Below, piece after piece: positions 9,064 through 19,475 of a stretch of DNA of 64,000 nucleotides; positions within the stretch are counted from its first letter, which is position 1; the number at the start of each line of letters is the position of its first letter. The notes under the pieces are model-generated. The model saw only the letters and a program-made list of their open reading frames with translations, was not told the DNA's origin and did no database searches. The DNA is taken from NCBI RefSeq assembly GCF_027352905.1, contig NZ_DAIEIF010000029.1, positions 124,001 through 188,000 of the forward strand, written 5' to 3'. The DNA comes from Acidocella sp. GTDB lineage: Bacteria > Pseudomonadota > Alphaproteobacteria > Acetobacterales > Acetobacteraceae. The translations under genes were made by a program, and so were the position numbers.

Positions 9064-9674
9064 TGCGATCCCGCCGCCTCGTTCTCGCCGCGCCGCTCGG
9101 CCTGGCTGGTTGCTCCCTGCTGCCCGCCCAAAAATATATTCCCCGCGCCAACTGGCCCTTGCAGCCTCCGCCCCCCGCGTTTCGCCCAACCCCGCCCACC
9201 GGGCCCGTGCTGCTGGTGCGCGCCATCGCTCCCGCCCCGGGGCTGGAGGGGCGCGGCCTGCAAACCTTGGGCGCGGATGGCAGCCTGCATAGTGATTTTT
9301 ACAATCTCTGGGCCGTGCCGCCGGCTGAGGCGGTGACCCAGGCGCTCATCTCCTGGGCGCAGGCGAGCGGGTTGTTCGCGGCGGTGGTGACGCCCGGCTC
9401 GCGCCTGAATCCGGATCTGATCGTCGAGGGTGAACTCACCCAGCTTCTCGCCGACCTCCCCGCCCGGACCGCCCGTGCCGCGCTGACCCTCACCATTATC
9501 AAACCCTCCGGCGCGGTGGGCGGCTATCCGCAGCCTTTGGCCCAGCTGACCCTGGCGGCCCAGGCGCCGCTGCCAGCCAGCGATCCGGCGGCGCAGGCGG
9601 CGGCGGAAAACCAGGCCCTCGCCAATTTGCTCACGCAAGGACTCGCGGCGCTGGCGCGTTACGCCCGCCCTTGA
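9060..9674 (+). CDS. ABC-type transport auxiliary lipoprotein (PqiC/YmbA-like)
   Basis: A 204-residue lipoprotein with a signal peptide ending in the lipobox LAGC, so Cys18 would be lipidated. The mature part (ISWAQASGLFAAVVTPGS then LIVEGELTQLL) resembles the ABC_trans_aux family, in which outer-membrane PqiC supports the PqiAB MCE system. As the last gene of the overlapping Mla run (4-base overlap with the MCE gene), it is the likely outer-membrane partner. No MlaC-like soluble carrier or MlaA is seen here. Confidence 0.85.
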   Translation: MMRSRRLVLAAPLGLAGCSLLPAQKYIPRANWPLQPPPPAFRPTPPTGPVLLVRAIAPAPGLEGRGLQTLGADGSLHSDFYNLWAVPPAEAVTQALISWAQASGLFAAVVTPGSRLNPDLIVEGELTQLLADLPARTARAALTLTIIKPSGAVGGYPQPLAQLTLAAQAPLPASDPAAQAAAENQALANLLTQGLAALARYARP

Positions 9675-9684
9675 GGCGGGGTGG

Positions 9685-12075
9685 TCAAGAGCGCCAGGGT
9701 TCCTCCGGCCAGTCGTGTTTCGGGTAGCGGCCCCGCATGTCGCGCCGCGCATCGGCCCAGCCGCCGCGCCAGAATCCGGCGAGATCGGCCGTGATGGCGA
9801 TGGGCCGCCCCGCGGGCGAGAGCAGGGCGATTTGCAGCGGGACCCGTCCGCCGGCCAGCGCCGGGATGGCGTCCGTGCCATAATACATGTGCGCCCGGGC
9901 CGCCGCGACGGGCACCGGGCCGGAATAGTCGATCCTCACCCGCCCTTTTTTCAAAGGCAGCTCGGCGGGGAGGTCACGGTCCAGCCGCGCCGCCTGGGCG
10001 GGGGTGAGCCGGGCGCGGAGGATCGGGTAGAGATCGAGCTGCTTCACGTCTTTGAGATTGGTCATGCCCGCGAGATAGGGGGCCAGCCAGTCCTGCACGG
10101 TCGCGGCCAGGGCCGCGCGTGAGAGATCGGGATAATCCTGGTCGAGGCCGCGCATCACCGCCACCCGCGCGCAAAGGGCTTCCGCCGCCTCGCTCCATTC
10201 GAGCTGGTCGAGCCGGGTGGAGAGCGCCCGGGCGAGGGTGGTCTGGATTTCCTCCGGCGCGGGCGGGGCGTGGCGGTCGCTTAGCACCAGAGTGCCGAGC
10301 CGTACCCGCTCGCGCACATGCACGGCGCCGCTCACCGGGTCGAAGCCCGTCTCGCGGGTGGTCTGGCAGCGGGCGCGCAGGAAACCGGGCAGGTTTTCCG
10401 CGTCCAGCGCCGCGCCGAGGCGGATTTGCGCGCCGCGCCCATCGAGCGAGGCGACGGCGAGAAGGCGGGAGCGGGCCAGCGGGTCGGCGGGCGAGAGATG
10501 GCCGGAGCCGCCGCCGGAGAGACGGTAGGAGCCGGGCTCGCCCCGTGCCTGAGCGATACGGTCGGGAAACCCGGCCGCCACCACTGGGCCGGGCGAGCCG
10601 GCGGCGGGCAGCGCGCCGAGGCCAAGACGCTGGCGGTAGAGCCGCGCCGCCTGACGCACCCGGGCGAGGACCGCGCGGTCGCCCGCGCTTTTGCCGGCCA
10701 AGGCATCCAGCCGCAACTGCAGCTCGGCCGAGGCGCCGGGCGGCAGCACGTCCCGGTCTTCCAGCAGGGCGGCGATGTCGGCGGCAAGGGCGCGCGTGGG
10801 CGCGTCCGGCGCCGCCAGCATCATCGCGGCGAGACGGGGCGCGGCCCGCAGCCGCGCCATTTCCCGGCCCAGCGGGGTGATGCGCCCCGCCATGTCCAGC
10901 GCTCCCAGCTCCCTCAGCAGGGCCTGCGCCGCTTTCAACGCCCCAGCGGGCGGCGGCTCGGGGAAGGGCAGGGCGGCGGGCTCCTCGCCCCAGGCGGCGC
11001 AGGCGAGGGCGAGGCCGGACAGCTCGTCGGCGGTGATTTCCGGCGGATCGAAGGGGGGCAGGCCGCGATGCAGCGCCTCCGTCCATAGCCGGATGGCGAC
11101 ACCCGGCCCCAGCCGTCCCGCGCGCCCGGCGCGCTGGGCGGCGGCGGCACGGGAGATGCGGCGGGTGACGAGGCGGGTGAGGCCTGAGGAAGGGTCCAGC
11201 GCCGGGGCGCGGCGATAACCGCCATCGATGACGATGCGCACGCCCGGCACCGTGAGCGAGGTTTCGGCGATGGAGGTGGAAAGCACCACCCGCCGCTCCC
11301 GATGCTCGCGCAACGCCAGGTCCTGCGCCTCGCGGGGGAGGTCTCCATGCAGCGGCAGAACCAAGCAGGGACAACTCGCCAGCGCCTGGGCGGTGCGGCG
11401 GATCTCGGCCATGCCGGGGAGAAAGACGAGAATGTCGCCCTCATGCGCGCTCACCGCCTCGCGCACCGCCTTGGCCGCCGTCTCGGGCAGGTCGCGCGGG
11501 GAGGCGATATCCCGCCGGGCATGGATCTGCTCGACAGGATGGACCCGCCCCTGGCTCTCCAAAACCGGCGCGGCGAGGAGGGAGGCGAAGACCCGCGTAT
11601 CGGCGGTGGCGGACATGGCGAGGATACGCAATTCCGGCCTCAGGCCGCGTTGCAGGTCACGCGTGAGCGCCAAGGCGAGATCGGCTTCCAGGCTGCGCTC
11701 ATGCACCTCGTCGAAGATGACGAGATTGATGCCGGTAAGACCCGGATCGGCGAGCAGCCGGGCCGTGAGCAGGCCCTCGGTGATCACCTCGATCCGGGTT
11801 TGAGGCCCGGCTGCGCTTTCCAGACGGGTACGGAAGCCGACGCGCCCGCCCACCGGCTCGCCCAAGAGTTCGGCCATGCGCATCGCCGCGGCGCGCGCGG
11901 CGAGGCGGCGAGGTTCCAATACCAGAATTTTACCGAGCCCGGCCTCCAGCGCCGCCAAGGGCACCAGGGTGGTCTTACCCGTTCCGGGCGGAGCCGCCAG
12001 CACCGCGTTTCCGCCCTCTTTTCGTAAGATGTCGAGAAGCTCAGGCAAAATTTCATGGACGGGGAGCTTGGTCAT
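9685..12075 (-). CDS. hrpB: ATP-dependent helicase HrpB
   Basis: A 796-residue DEAH-box helicase of the HrpB type (usual length about 800-850). Walker A is AAPPGTGKTTLVPL (about residues 27-40), the DExH box is VIFDEVHERSLEADLALAL, motif III is AMSATAD and motif VI is QRAGRAGRLGPG. The C-terminal part includes the HrpB-specific tail (RGRYPKHDWPEEPW). The start MTKLPVHEIL at 12075 is chosen because helicase similarity begins there; the frame stays open upstream only because it runs antisense to the dsbD-like gene. The precise cellular role of HrpB is poorly defined. Confidence 0.95.
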   Translation of the reverse strand: MTKLPVHEILPELLDILRKEGGNAVLAAPPGTGKTTLVPLAALEAGLGKILVLEPRRLAARAAAMRMAELLGEPVGGRVGFRTRLESAAGPQTRIEVITEGLLTARLLADPGLTGINLVIFDEVHERSLEADLALALTRDLQRGLRPELRILAMSATADTRVFASLLAAPVLESQGRVHPVEQIHARRDIASPRDLPETAAKAVREAVSAHEGDILVFLPGMAEIRRTAQALASCPCLVLPLHGDLPREAQDLALREHRERRVVLSTSIAETSLTVPGVRIVIDGGYRRAPALDPSSGLTRLVTRRISRAAAAQRAGRAGRLGPGVAIRLWTEALHRGLPPFDPPEITADELSGLALACAAWGEEPAALPFPEPPPAGALKAAQALLRELGALDMAGRITPLGREMARLRAAPRLAAMMLAAPDAPTRALAADIAALLEDRDVLPPGASAELQLRLDALAGKSAGDRAVLARVRQAARLYRQRLGLGALPAAGSPGPVVAAGFPDRIAQARGEPGSYRLSGGGSGHLSPADPLARSRLLAVASLDGRGAQIRLGAALDAENLPGFLRARCQTTRETGFDPVSGAVHVRERVRLGTLVLSDRHAPPAPEEIQTTLARALSTRLDQLEWSEAAEALCARVAVMRGLDQDYPDLSRAALAATVQDWLAPYLAGMTNLKDVKQLDLYPILRARLTPAQAARLDRDLPAELPLKKGRVRIDYSGPVPVAAARAHMYYGTDAIPALAGGRVPLQIALLSPAGRPIAITADLAGFWRGGWADARRDMRGRYPKHDWPEEPWRS

Positions 12076-12123
12076 GCCGCGTCCGGATACCAGAACGCGC
12101 AATTTTGTGCGATAATTCTGGCC

Positions 12124-14019
12124 ATGGGTAGGAACGTATTGCTTCTTTTGCTGCTGGCGCTTGCGCCACGCCTGTGCTGGGCCGCCGCCAGCCCGCCATT
12201 TTCCTCTCCGCGCGACGAGGTGCGGCTGATTTCCGCCACCAATGAAACCAAAGACGGCAAGATCAAGCTGGCGCTGGAATTCAATCTCAAACCCGGCTGG
12301 CATATTTACTGGCGCAACCCCGGTGATGCCGGCTTCCCGCCCACGGTCAGCGCGAAGCCGCCGGTTGTGCTTGGACCTATTGCGTTCCCACCCCCTGAGT
12401 TTTTGTCTCAGAACGGAGTGGGCGCTTACGTGCTTTCCGGCCATGTGGTGCTGCCCTTCACGGCCAGCCGCGTGGCTGAGAACGGGGTGGCGGTGGAGGC
12501 CCGCTGGCTCGCTTGCGCCGATGTCTGTGTGCCCGAACATGCGAGCTTCACCCTGGCGCTGAGCGGCGGCGCCTCGGCCGAGGCCGGGCTGTTCCCCACC
12601 GCGCCCGCGAGCATCCCCTCTCCTTATGCCGCGCATCTGGCCCCGGATGGCACGCTCACCCTCGCGGGGCTCACGCCCCGTCAGGTCAAAACCGCCCGCT
12701 TTTTCCCGGATGCCCCCACGGTGCTGGTGAATGACGCGCCGCAGAGGCTGAGCTTTGGCCCGGAGGGGATGAGGCTGCGCCTCAAGCTGGCCGGGACGCC
12801 ACCGCCAACCCTTACCGGCATTTTGGAACTCACCGACCCAAGCGGGCAGACCCAGGCCCTCAACCTCACGGCTGCCCCGGCGGCGCCCGCCCATGTGCCC
12901 TGGTGGCTGCTGGCCCTGCTGGGCGGCCTCGTGCTGAATCTCATGCCCTGCGTGTTTCCCGTATTGGCGATGAAAGGGCTGGCCTTCGCCCGGCTGGGCG
13001 GCGCCGCCTATGGCTATATCAGGCGTGAGGCGCTGGGCTACGCGGCGGGGGTCATGGTCTCGATGGCGACGCTGGGAGGGCTGTTGCTGGGCCTGCGCCA
13101 GGCTGGAGAACAGGTGTTTTGGGGCTTCCAATTCCATTCGCCCATTTTTGTCGCGGCGGCGGGCTGGATGATGCTGGCCGCGGGGCTGAGCCTCGCGGGA
13201 GCGTTTCATGTCTCCGTGCCGGGCTTCATCGGTCGCCTGCCGGCCCAGCATAGTTTTTTCACCGGATTGCTGGCGGTGCTGGTCGCCACCCCCTGCACCG
13301 CGCCCTTTATGGGCGCGGCCTTGGCCGCCGCCTTCGCCTTGCCGTTTTTGCCCGCCTTTACCTTGTTTCTCGCTCTTGGGGCTGGTCTCGCCCTGCCCAT
13401 TCTCATTTTGGCGTTTCTGCCGCAATTGGCGGCCTTGCTGCCCCGGCCCGGGCGCTGGATGGCGGTGGCGCAGAAAGTCCTGGCCATCCCCATGTTCGGC
13501 AGCTTCGCCTGGCTGGTCTGGGTGCTTTATCTCCAGGCTGGGCCGCAAGGGCTGATTTTGGCGTTGGTGGGCGCCGCGATTCTTACCCTGGCGGTGCCGC
13601 GCCGCCCGGCTTTCGCACTGGTGCTGGTGGCGCTGCTGCTGTTTCTCCGCCCGGGCGCGGCTGACCAGCCGGGGCTCAGCCTGCCGAACGCGCGGCCCTA
13701 TAGCGCCAGCACGCTGGCCGATTTGCGCGCCGCGGGACGCCCTGTCTTCATCGACCTCACGGCCGCCTGGTGCATCACCTGCCAGGTCAATGAACGCACC
13801 ACCCTATCCGCCGCTCCGGTCCAGACCCTGTTCCGGAACCAGCACGTGGCGGTTCTGGTGGGCGATTGGACGGATCGCAATCCGGACATCACCGCATTAC
13901 TGGAGGAAAATCACCGCGCCGGCGTGCCGCTTTACCTTTATTATCCGCCTGGCGGGGCGCCCAAGCTGCTTCCGCAGATCCTCACCCCTGGTATCGTCGC
14001 GGCAGCGCTTTCCGGTTAA
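12124..14019 (+). CDS. dsbD: DsbD-like protein-disulfide reductase (ScsB type)
   Basis: A 631-residue membrane protein that would pass electrons from cytoplasmic thioredoxin to the periplasm. It has a signal peptide (about 1-23), an N-terminal periplasmic domain with paired cysteines (ACADVCVPEH), a DsbD membrane core with about eight helices and the two redox cysteines in LNLMPCVFPVL and VATPCTAPFMG, and a C-terminal thioredoxin-like domain with CxxC in AAWCITCQVNE. The longer N-terminal domain fits the ScsB/DsbD_N2 subgroup. The start at 12124 gives a clean signal peptide. It is divergent from hrpB with a 48-base gap. The substrate proteins are unknown. Confidence 0.9.
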   Translation: MGRNVLLLLLLALAPRLCWAAASPPFSSPRDEVRLISATNETKDGKIKLALEFNLKPGWHIYWRNPGDAGFPPTVSAKPPVVLGPIAFPPPEFLSQNGVGAYVLSGHVVLPFTASRVAENGVAVEARWLACADVCVPEHASFTLALSGGASAEAGLFPTAPASIPSPYAAHLAPDGTLTLAGLTPRQVKTARFFPDAPTVLVNDAPQRLSFGPEGMRLRLKLAGTPPPTLTGILELTDPSGQTQALNLTAAPAAPAHVPWWLLALLGGLVLNLMPCVFPVLAMKGLAFARLGGAAYGYIRREALGYAAGVMVSMATLGGLLLGLRQAGEQVFWGFQFHSPIFVAAAGWMMLAAGLSLAGAFHVSVPGFIGRLPAQHSFFTGLLAVLVATPCTAPFMGAALAAAFALPFLPAFTLFLALGAGLALPILILAFLPQLAALLPRPGRWMAVAQKVLAIPMFGSFAWLVWVLYLQAGPQGLILALVGAAILTLAVPRRPAFALVLVALLLFLRPGAADQPGLSLPNARPYSASTLADLRAAGRPVFIDLTAAWCITCQVNERTTLSAAPVQTLFRNQHVAVLVGDWTDRNPDITALLEENHRAGVPLYLYYPPGGAPKLLPQILTPGIVAAALSG

Positions 14020-14102
14020 AAACCCGTAAGCCCCATTGCGCCCTGTCCGGTTACGCCGCAAGTTCTGTTGTTTTAAAATGACAGTTCTCTAAGGAATTTA
14101 GA

Positions 14103-14762
14103 ATGCAAGATGGCTCCGGCGCGGCGCTGGGCGGACCGCGCGCGAAACTCGACGCGGATTCCATTCGCGCCACCTATTCACGATACGCCAAATCCTATGA
14201 CAGCTGGTTCGGCATGGTCTCCCGCCCGGCCCGCAAACGGGCGGTGGCGGCGGTAAACGCCGCCGCGGGTGATACGGTGCTGGAAGTGGGAGTGGGAACC
14301 GGTCTCGCCCTGCCGCTCTACGCGCCGCAGAAACGCGTGACCGGTATCGACCTCTCGCGGGAAATGCTGGAGGTGGCGCGCCAGCGCGTCGCGGCGCTCG
14401 GCCTGCGCCACATCGAGGGGCTGATGGAAATGGACGCCCAGGCCACCAGCTTCGCGCCGGGCAGTTTCGACGTGGCGGTGGCGATGTTCGTCGCCTCCGT
14501 GGTGCCGGACCCACGCGCCCTGGTGCGCGAATTGCGCCGGGTGGTCAGGCCCGGCGGCACCATTTTGTTTGTCAACCATTTCGCCCGGGAATCCGGCCCG
14601 GTATGGTGGGTGGAGCGGGCGATGGCCCGCGCCTCGCAACGGCTGGGCTGGCACCCGGATTTCCGGCTGGAGCATATGTTCGGCCCTGGCGATTTAACCC
14701 GGGCCAGCATCCAGCCCACCCCGCCGCTCGGCCTCTTCCGGCTGGTCGTGCTGCCCAATTAA
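14103..14762 (+). CDS. pmtA: phosphatidylethanolamine N-methyltransferase (PmtA type)
   Basis: A 219-residue SAM-dependent methyltransferase. Motif I is VLEVGVGTGLALPLY, motif post-I is VTGIDLSREML, and later motifs are FDVAVAMFVASVVPDP and RPGGTILFVNHF. The N-terminal YSRYAKSYDSWFG and the closing RLVVLPN resemble the Rhizobium/Rhodobacter PmtA family, which methylates PE stepwise to phosphatidylcholine using SAM. The specificity is inferred from these motifs; a related small-molecule methyltransferase cannot be excluded. It stands alone between dsbD and the moxR gene. Confidence 0.75.
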   Translation: MQDGSGAALGGPRAKLDADSIRATYSRYAKSYDSWFGMVSRPARKRAVAAVNAAAGDTVLEVGVGTGLALPLYAPQKRVTGIDLSREMLEVARQRVAALGLRHIEGLMEMDAQATSFAPGSFDVAVAMFVASVVPDPRALVRELRRVVRPGGTILFVNHFARESGPVWWVERAMARASQRLGWHPDFRLEHMFGPGDLTRASIQPTPPLGLFRLVVLPN

Positions 14763-14830
14763 GGGCGGCAGTCTTCGCTTGACGAAGAGCGGGGTTTCGC
14801 GAAGATGAAAGAGAACCCGAGGGAACCGTA

Positions 14831-15673
14831 ATGCGCTTTGAAGGAACCAGGAATTTTGTCGCCACCGAGGATCTCAAAGTCGCGGTCAACGCGGCGGTGG
14901 CGCTACAGCGCCCGCTGTTGATCAAAGGCGAGCCCGGCACGGGCAAGACGGTTCTCGCCCAGGAGATCGCGAACGCTTTCGGGCGGAAGCTGATCTCCTG
15001 GCACATCAAATCCACCACCAAGGCTCAGCAGGGGCTTTATGAATATGACGCTGTCTCTCGCTTGCGGGATTCGCAGCTTGGCGATGAGCGTGTGCATGAC
15101 ATTTCCAATTATATCGTCAAAGGCAAGCTCTGGGAGGCTTTCGAAGCCGAGACCGCTCCGGTTTTGCTGATCGATGAGGTGGATAAGGCGGATATCGAAT
15201 TTCCCAACGATCTGCTGCTCGAACTCGACCGCATGGAATTCCATGTCTACGAGACGCGTCAGACGATCCGCGCCCGCCAGCGCCCGATCATCCTCATCAC
15301 CTCGAACAATGAGAAGGAATTGCCGGACGCCTTCCTGCGCCGCTGTTTCTTCCATTACATCAAGTTCCCCGACCGCGAGACGCTGGCCCGTATCGTCGAC
15401 GTGCATTATCCCGGTATTTCCCAGCATCTGCTGCATGAGGCGCTGACCAGCTTCTTCGCGCTGCGCGATCTGCCGGGGTTGAAAAAGCGGCCCAGCACCT
15501 CGGAGTTTCTCGACTGGCTGAAGCTGCTTCTCGCCGAGGATATCGGCCCGGAGGCGCTGCGCGAGAGCAACGCCGCCAAGGTAATCCCGCCGCTCTACGG
15601 GGCGCTGCTGAAGAACGAGCAGGATGTGCATCTGTTCGAGCGCGTCGCCTTTCTGGCCAAGCGCGGCGGCTGA
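14831..15673 (+). CDS. MoxR-family AAA+ ATPase
   Basis: A 280-residue AAA+ protein with Walker A IKGEPGTGKT (residues 32-41), Walker B VLLIDEVDKAD, sensor 1 LITSNNEKELPDAF and arginine finger RRCFF. MoxR ATPases typically work with a von Willebrand A protein as a chaperone or metal-insertase pair, and exactly such a gene starts 3 bases after this stop. A CbbQ/NorQ-type role is possible, but no Rubisco, nitric oxide reductase or CODH genes lie in view, so the client is unknown. Confidence 0.92.
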   Translation: MRFEGTRNFVATEDLKVAVNAAVALQRPLLIKGEPGTGKTVLAQEIANAFGRKLISWHIKSTTKAQQGLYEYDAVSRLRDSQLGDERVHDISNYIVKGKLWEAFEAETAPVLLIDEVDKADIEFPNDLLLELDRMEFHVYETRQTIRARQRPIILITSNNEKELPDAFLRRCFFHYIKFPDRETLARIVDVHYPGISQHLLHEALTSFFALRDLPGLKKRPSTSEFLDWLKLLLAEDIGPEALRESNAAKVIPPLYGALLKNEQDVHLFERVAFLAKRGG

Positions 15674-15676
15674 GCC

Positions 15677-16867
15677 TTGTTTTTCGGGTTCTTCCTGGCG
15701 TTGCGCGCGGCGGGGGTAAAAGCCTCCTTGCGCGAATTCCTGCTTTTACAGGAGGCGATGCGGGAGAATCTGGCTGATTTCAGCCCGGAGCATTTCTATT
15801 ATTTGGCCCGCGCCGTTCTGGTGAAGGATGAGCGATTTCTCGACCGGTTCGATACGGTGTTCGCCCAGCATTTCAAGGGAATTCTGGCGGAAACGGCGGA
15901 ATTGCCCGGCGAGGTCGCGGTGCGGGAATTGCCGGAGGAATGGCTGCGGCGGCTCGCGGAGAAATATCTGACCGAAGAGGAAAAGGCCCAGGTGAAGGCG
16001 CTGGGCGGGCTGGATAAGCTGATGGAGACGCTGCGCCAGCGCCTGGCGGAGCAGAAGGGCCGCCACCAGGGCGGCAGCAAATGGATCGGCACCGCCGGCA
16101 CCTCGCCTTTTGGCGCCTATGGGTACAATCCGGAGGGCGTGCGCATCGGCCAGGAGGGCACGCGCAGCAAATCCGCCGTTAAGGTATGGGACAAGCGGGA
16201 ATTCAAGAACCTTGCCGGGGACGCGGAGCTGGGCACCCGCAACATGAAGATCGCGCTGCGCCGCCTGCGCCGCTTCGCGCGGGAGGGGGCGGCCTCCGAG
16301 CTTGATCTTTCCGGCACCATCGGCGCCACGGCGCGCAATGCCGGTTATCTCGATTTGCAGATGGTGCCGGAGCGCCATAACGCCGTGCGGCTATTGCTGC
16401 TGCTGGATATTGGCGGTTCGATGGATGAGCATGTCTATCTTTGCGAGCGGCTTTTCACGGCGGCGCGGGCGGAATTCAAGCACCTCAAGCAGCTTTACTT
16501 CCATAACTGTCCCTACGACTCGCTTTACAGCGATGCGCGCATGCGCCGCCAGGATGCCACTCCCACCGCCGAGATTCTCCACCGCTATGACCGGGGTTGG
16601 AAGCTGGTTCTGGTGGGTGACGCGGCGATGAGCCCGTATGAGCTGGTGACCCCTGGCGGCAGCAGTTCAAGCTGGAATGCCGAATCAGGGCAGGTCTGGC
16701 TGCAACGCTTGCTGGACACCTTTCCCAAGGCAGCCTGGATCAACCCTGTCGCGGAGCGCTATTGGGCTTCCACCCAGACGACGCGCATGATCCGCGAGAT
16801 GATGGAGGGGCGGATGTATGGGCTGACGCTGGAAGGGCTGGACCAGGCGGCGAGGAAGTTAATGTAG
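15677..16867 (+). CDS. VWA-domain protein (CoxE-like), partner of MoxR
   Basis: A 396-residue protein starting at a TTG (15677) directly behind moxR. The N-terminal helical half includes a Gly-rich stretch, and the C-terminal half is a von Willebrand A domain whose MIDAS site reads LLLDIGGSMDEH (Asp244, Ser248), with Gly in place of the middle Ser as often in CoxE-type proteins. FHNCPYDSLYSDA and LVLVGDAAMSPYEL continue the domain. Such proteins bind a client through the metal site while MoxR supplies ATP hydrolysis. It ends over the convergent usg gene, overlapping 9 bases. Confidence 0.88.
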   Translation: MFFGFFLALRAAGVKASLREFLLLQEAMRENLADFSPEHFYYLARAVLVKDERFLDRFDTVFAQHFKGILAETAELPGEVAVRELPEEWLRRLAEKYLTEEEKAQVKALGGLDKLMETLRQRLAEQKGRHQGGSKWIGTAGTSPFGAYGYNPEGVRIGQEGTRSKSAVKVWDKREFKNLAGDAELGTRNMKIALRRLRRFAREGAASELDLSGTIGATARNAGYLDLQMVPERHNAVRLLLLLDIGGSMDEHVYLCERLFTAARAEFKHLKQLYFHNCPYDSLYSDARMRRQDATPTAEILHRYDRGWKLVLVGDAAMSPYELVTPGGSSSSWNAESGQVWLQRLLDTFPKAAWINPVAERYWASTQTTRMIREMMEGRMYGLTLEGLDQAARKLM

Positions 16868-17119
16868 CGTCAGCAGCGCGGCGGCATTATGCCAGCGCGG
16901 CGGTGAGATGATCTCCGTATGGCCGACACGGACGGAATGGAGCTTACCGTCCAGATGGCTGGTCCAGAAATCGAGAAATTTGTGCAAGGCGGGGAAGCGC
17001 GGCGCCAGGTCCAGCTCCTGCCAGATATAACTTTGCAGCAGACCGGGATGGTCTGGCATATGATAGAGGATTTCAGCGGTGGTCAGGCGGTAATCGCGCA
17101 TCTGCAAGGCAAGGGACAT
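16859..17119 (-). CDS. usg: Usg family protein
   Basis: An 86-residue protein with the conserved run YRLTTAEILYHMPDH, QELDLAPRFPALHKFLDFW and GKLHSVRVGH, nearly the full length of the alphaproteobacterial Usg family, whose function is unknown. The ATG at 17119 has GGAG about ten bases upstream; an in-frame GTG at 17128 is the alternative. The gene is divergent from groES and shares the roughly 270-base upstream region that carries the CIRCE operator. Confidence 0.9.
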   Translation of the reverse strand: MSLALQMRDYRLTTAEILYHMPDHPGLLQSYIWQELDLAPRFPALHKFLDFWTSHLDGKLHSVRVGHTEIISPPRWHNAAALLTLH

Positions 17120-17221
17120 GCTTGGCACACTCCATGTGGTTGTTTAATAAGCCCCGGGTTTAAAGAGTCTGCCACAATTTCCCCCTCGCGACGCAACCAA
17201 AAACTCAACGAATCCATAAAC

Positions 17222-17248
17222 TTGGCACTCCCACGGGCAAAGTGCTGC
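17222..17248 (+). promoter_or_regulatory. degenerate CIRCE-like inverted repeat
   Basis: The arms are TTGGCACTC and AAGTGCTGC with exactly nine bases between them. The left arm differs from the CIRCE half-site TTAGCACTC at one base and the right arm from GAGTGCTAA at three. It lies 37 bases before the left arm of the strong CIRCE copy, with a candidate -35 box between the two. It may be a second HrcA contact or a decayed copy. Confidence 0.4.
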
Positions 17249-17254
17249 CTGTTC

Positions 17255-17283
17255 TTGACTTTTCGGCAAGGAAACGCTAAGTC
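17255..17283 (+). promoter_or_regulatory. candidate groESL promoter
   Basis: TTGACT (17255-17260) and TAAGTC (17278-17283) are separated by 17 bases. The -35 is near consensus and the -10 is weak. The position just before the CIRCE operator would let HrcA cover the transcription start. This is inference from spacing only. Confidence 0.4.
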
Positions 17284-17284
17284 C

Positions 17285-17311
17285 CTGGCACTCTCAAGCC
17301 GGGAGTGCTAA
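17285..17311 (+). promoter_or_regulatory. CIRCE operator (HrcA binding site) upstream of groESL
   Basis: CTGGCACTC, nine bases, GAGTGCTAA. The right arm is a perfect CIRCE half-site and the left arm has two differences from TTAGCACTC. CIRCE is the DNA operator of the HrcA repressor, which controls groESL in many alphaproteobacteria; it is released on heat shock. It lies 75 bases before the groES start. Confidence 0.9.
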
Positions 17312-17385
17312 CAGCCGCGGCGCCACGTTCTGGGCCGGACGGGCTGGAAAGCTTTTAAGACAATAATGTTTAGGAGCGATCAAAC

Positions 17386-17676
17386 ATGGCGAATTTCCGC
17401 CCCCTGCACGACCGCGTTCTCGTCCGCCGCGTCACCGCCGAAGAGAAGACCGCCGGCGGTATCATCATTCCGGACACCGCCAAGGAGAAGCCTCAGGAAG
17501 GCGAGATCATCGCCGCTGGCCCTGGCGCCCGCAATGAAACCGGCGCGCTGGTGCCGCTGGACGTGAAAGCGGGGGACCGCGTGCTGTTCGGCAAATGGTC
17601 CGGCACCGAGGTCAGGGTCAACGGGGAGGACCTGCTGATCATGAAGGAATCCGACATTCTCGGCATTATTACCTGA
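17386..17676 (+). CDS. groES: co-chaperonin GroES
   Basis: A 96-residue 10-kDa chaperonin that caps the GroEL ring. [13 protein letters not shown], the mobile loop region [17 protein letters not shown], and the closing [13 protein letters not shown] are family hallmarks at the normal length. TTTAGGAGCG precedes the ATG. It is the first gene of the groESL operon, under the CIRCE site, and groEL follows after 68 bases. Confidence 0.98.
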   Translation: MANFRPLHDRVLVRRVTAEEKTAGGIIIPDTAKEKPQEGEIIAAGPGARNETGALVPLDVKAGDRVLFGKWSGTEVRVNGEDLLIMKESDILGIIT

Positions 17677-17693
17677 TAATCCCCCTGTCCTGA

Positions 17694-19400
<1,707 letters not shown>

Positions 19401-19424
19401 TCCGCCCGCTCCGGCTGAAACAGG

Positions 19425-19453
19425 AAACCCCCGGCATCACTGCCGGGGGTTTT
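19425..19453. terminator. strong rho-independent terminator between groEL and hsp20
   Basis: A perfect 12-bp stem: AAACCCCCGGCA pairs with TGCCGGGGGTTT around the loop TCAC, with a T run on the plus strand and an A-rich flank that gives T residues on the minus strand. It can serve both groEL (plus) and the convergent hsp20 gene (minus). Confidence 0.9.
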
Positions 19454-19475
19454 GCGTTGGGGGTCGTCTTCCGCG

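Noticed and set aside
12076-13548. Extended N-terminus of HrpB (about 490 extra codons in the same open frame)
   Set aside because: The frame is open only because it runs antisense to the dsbD-like gene; helicase similarity begins at 12075 and the extension looks like low-complexity antisense translation.
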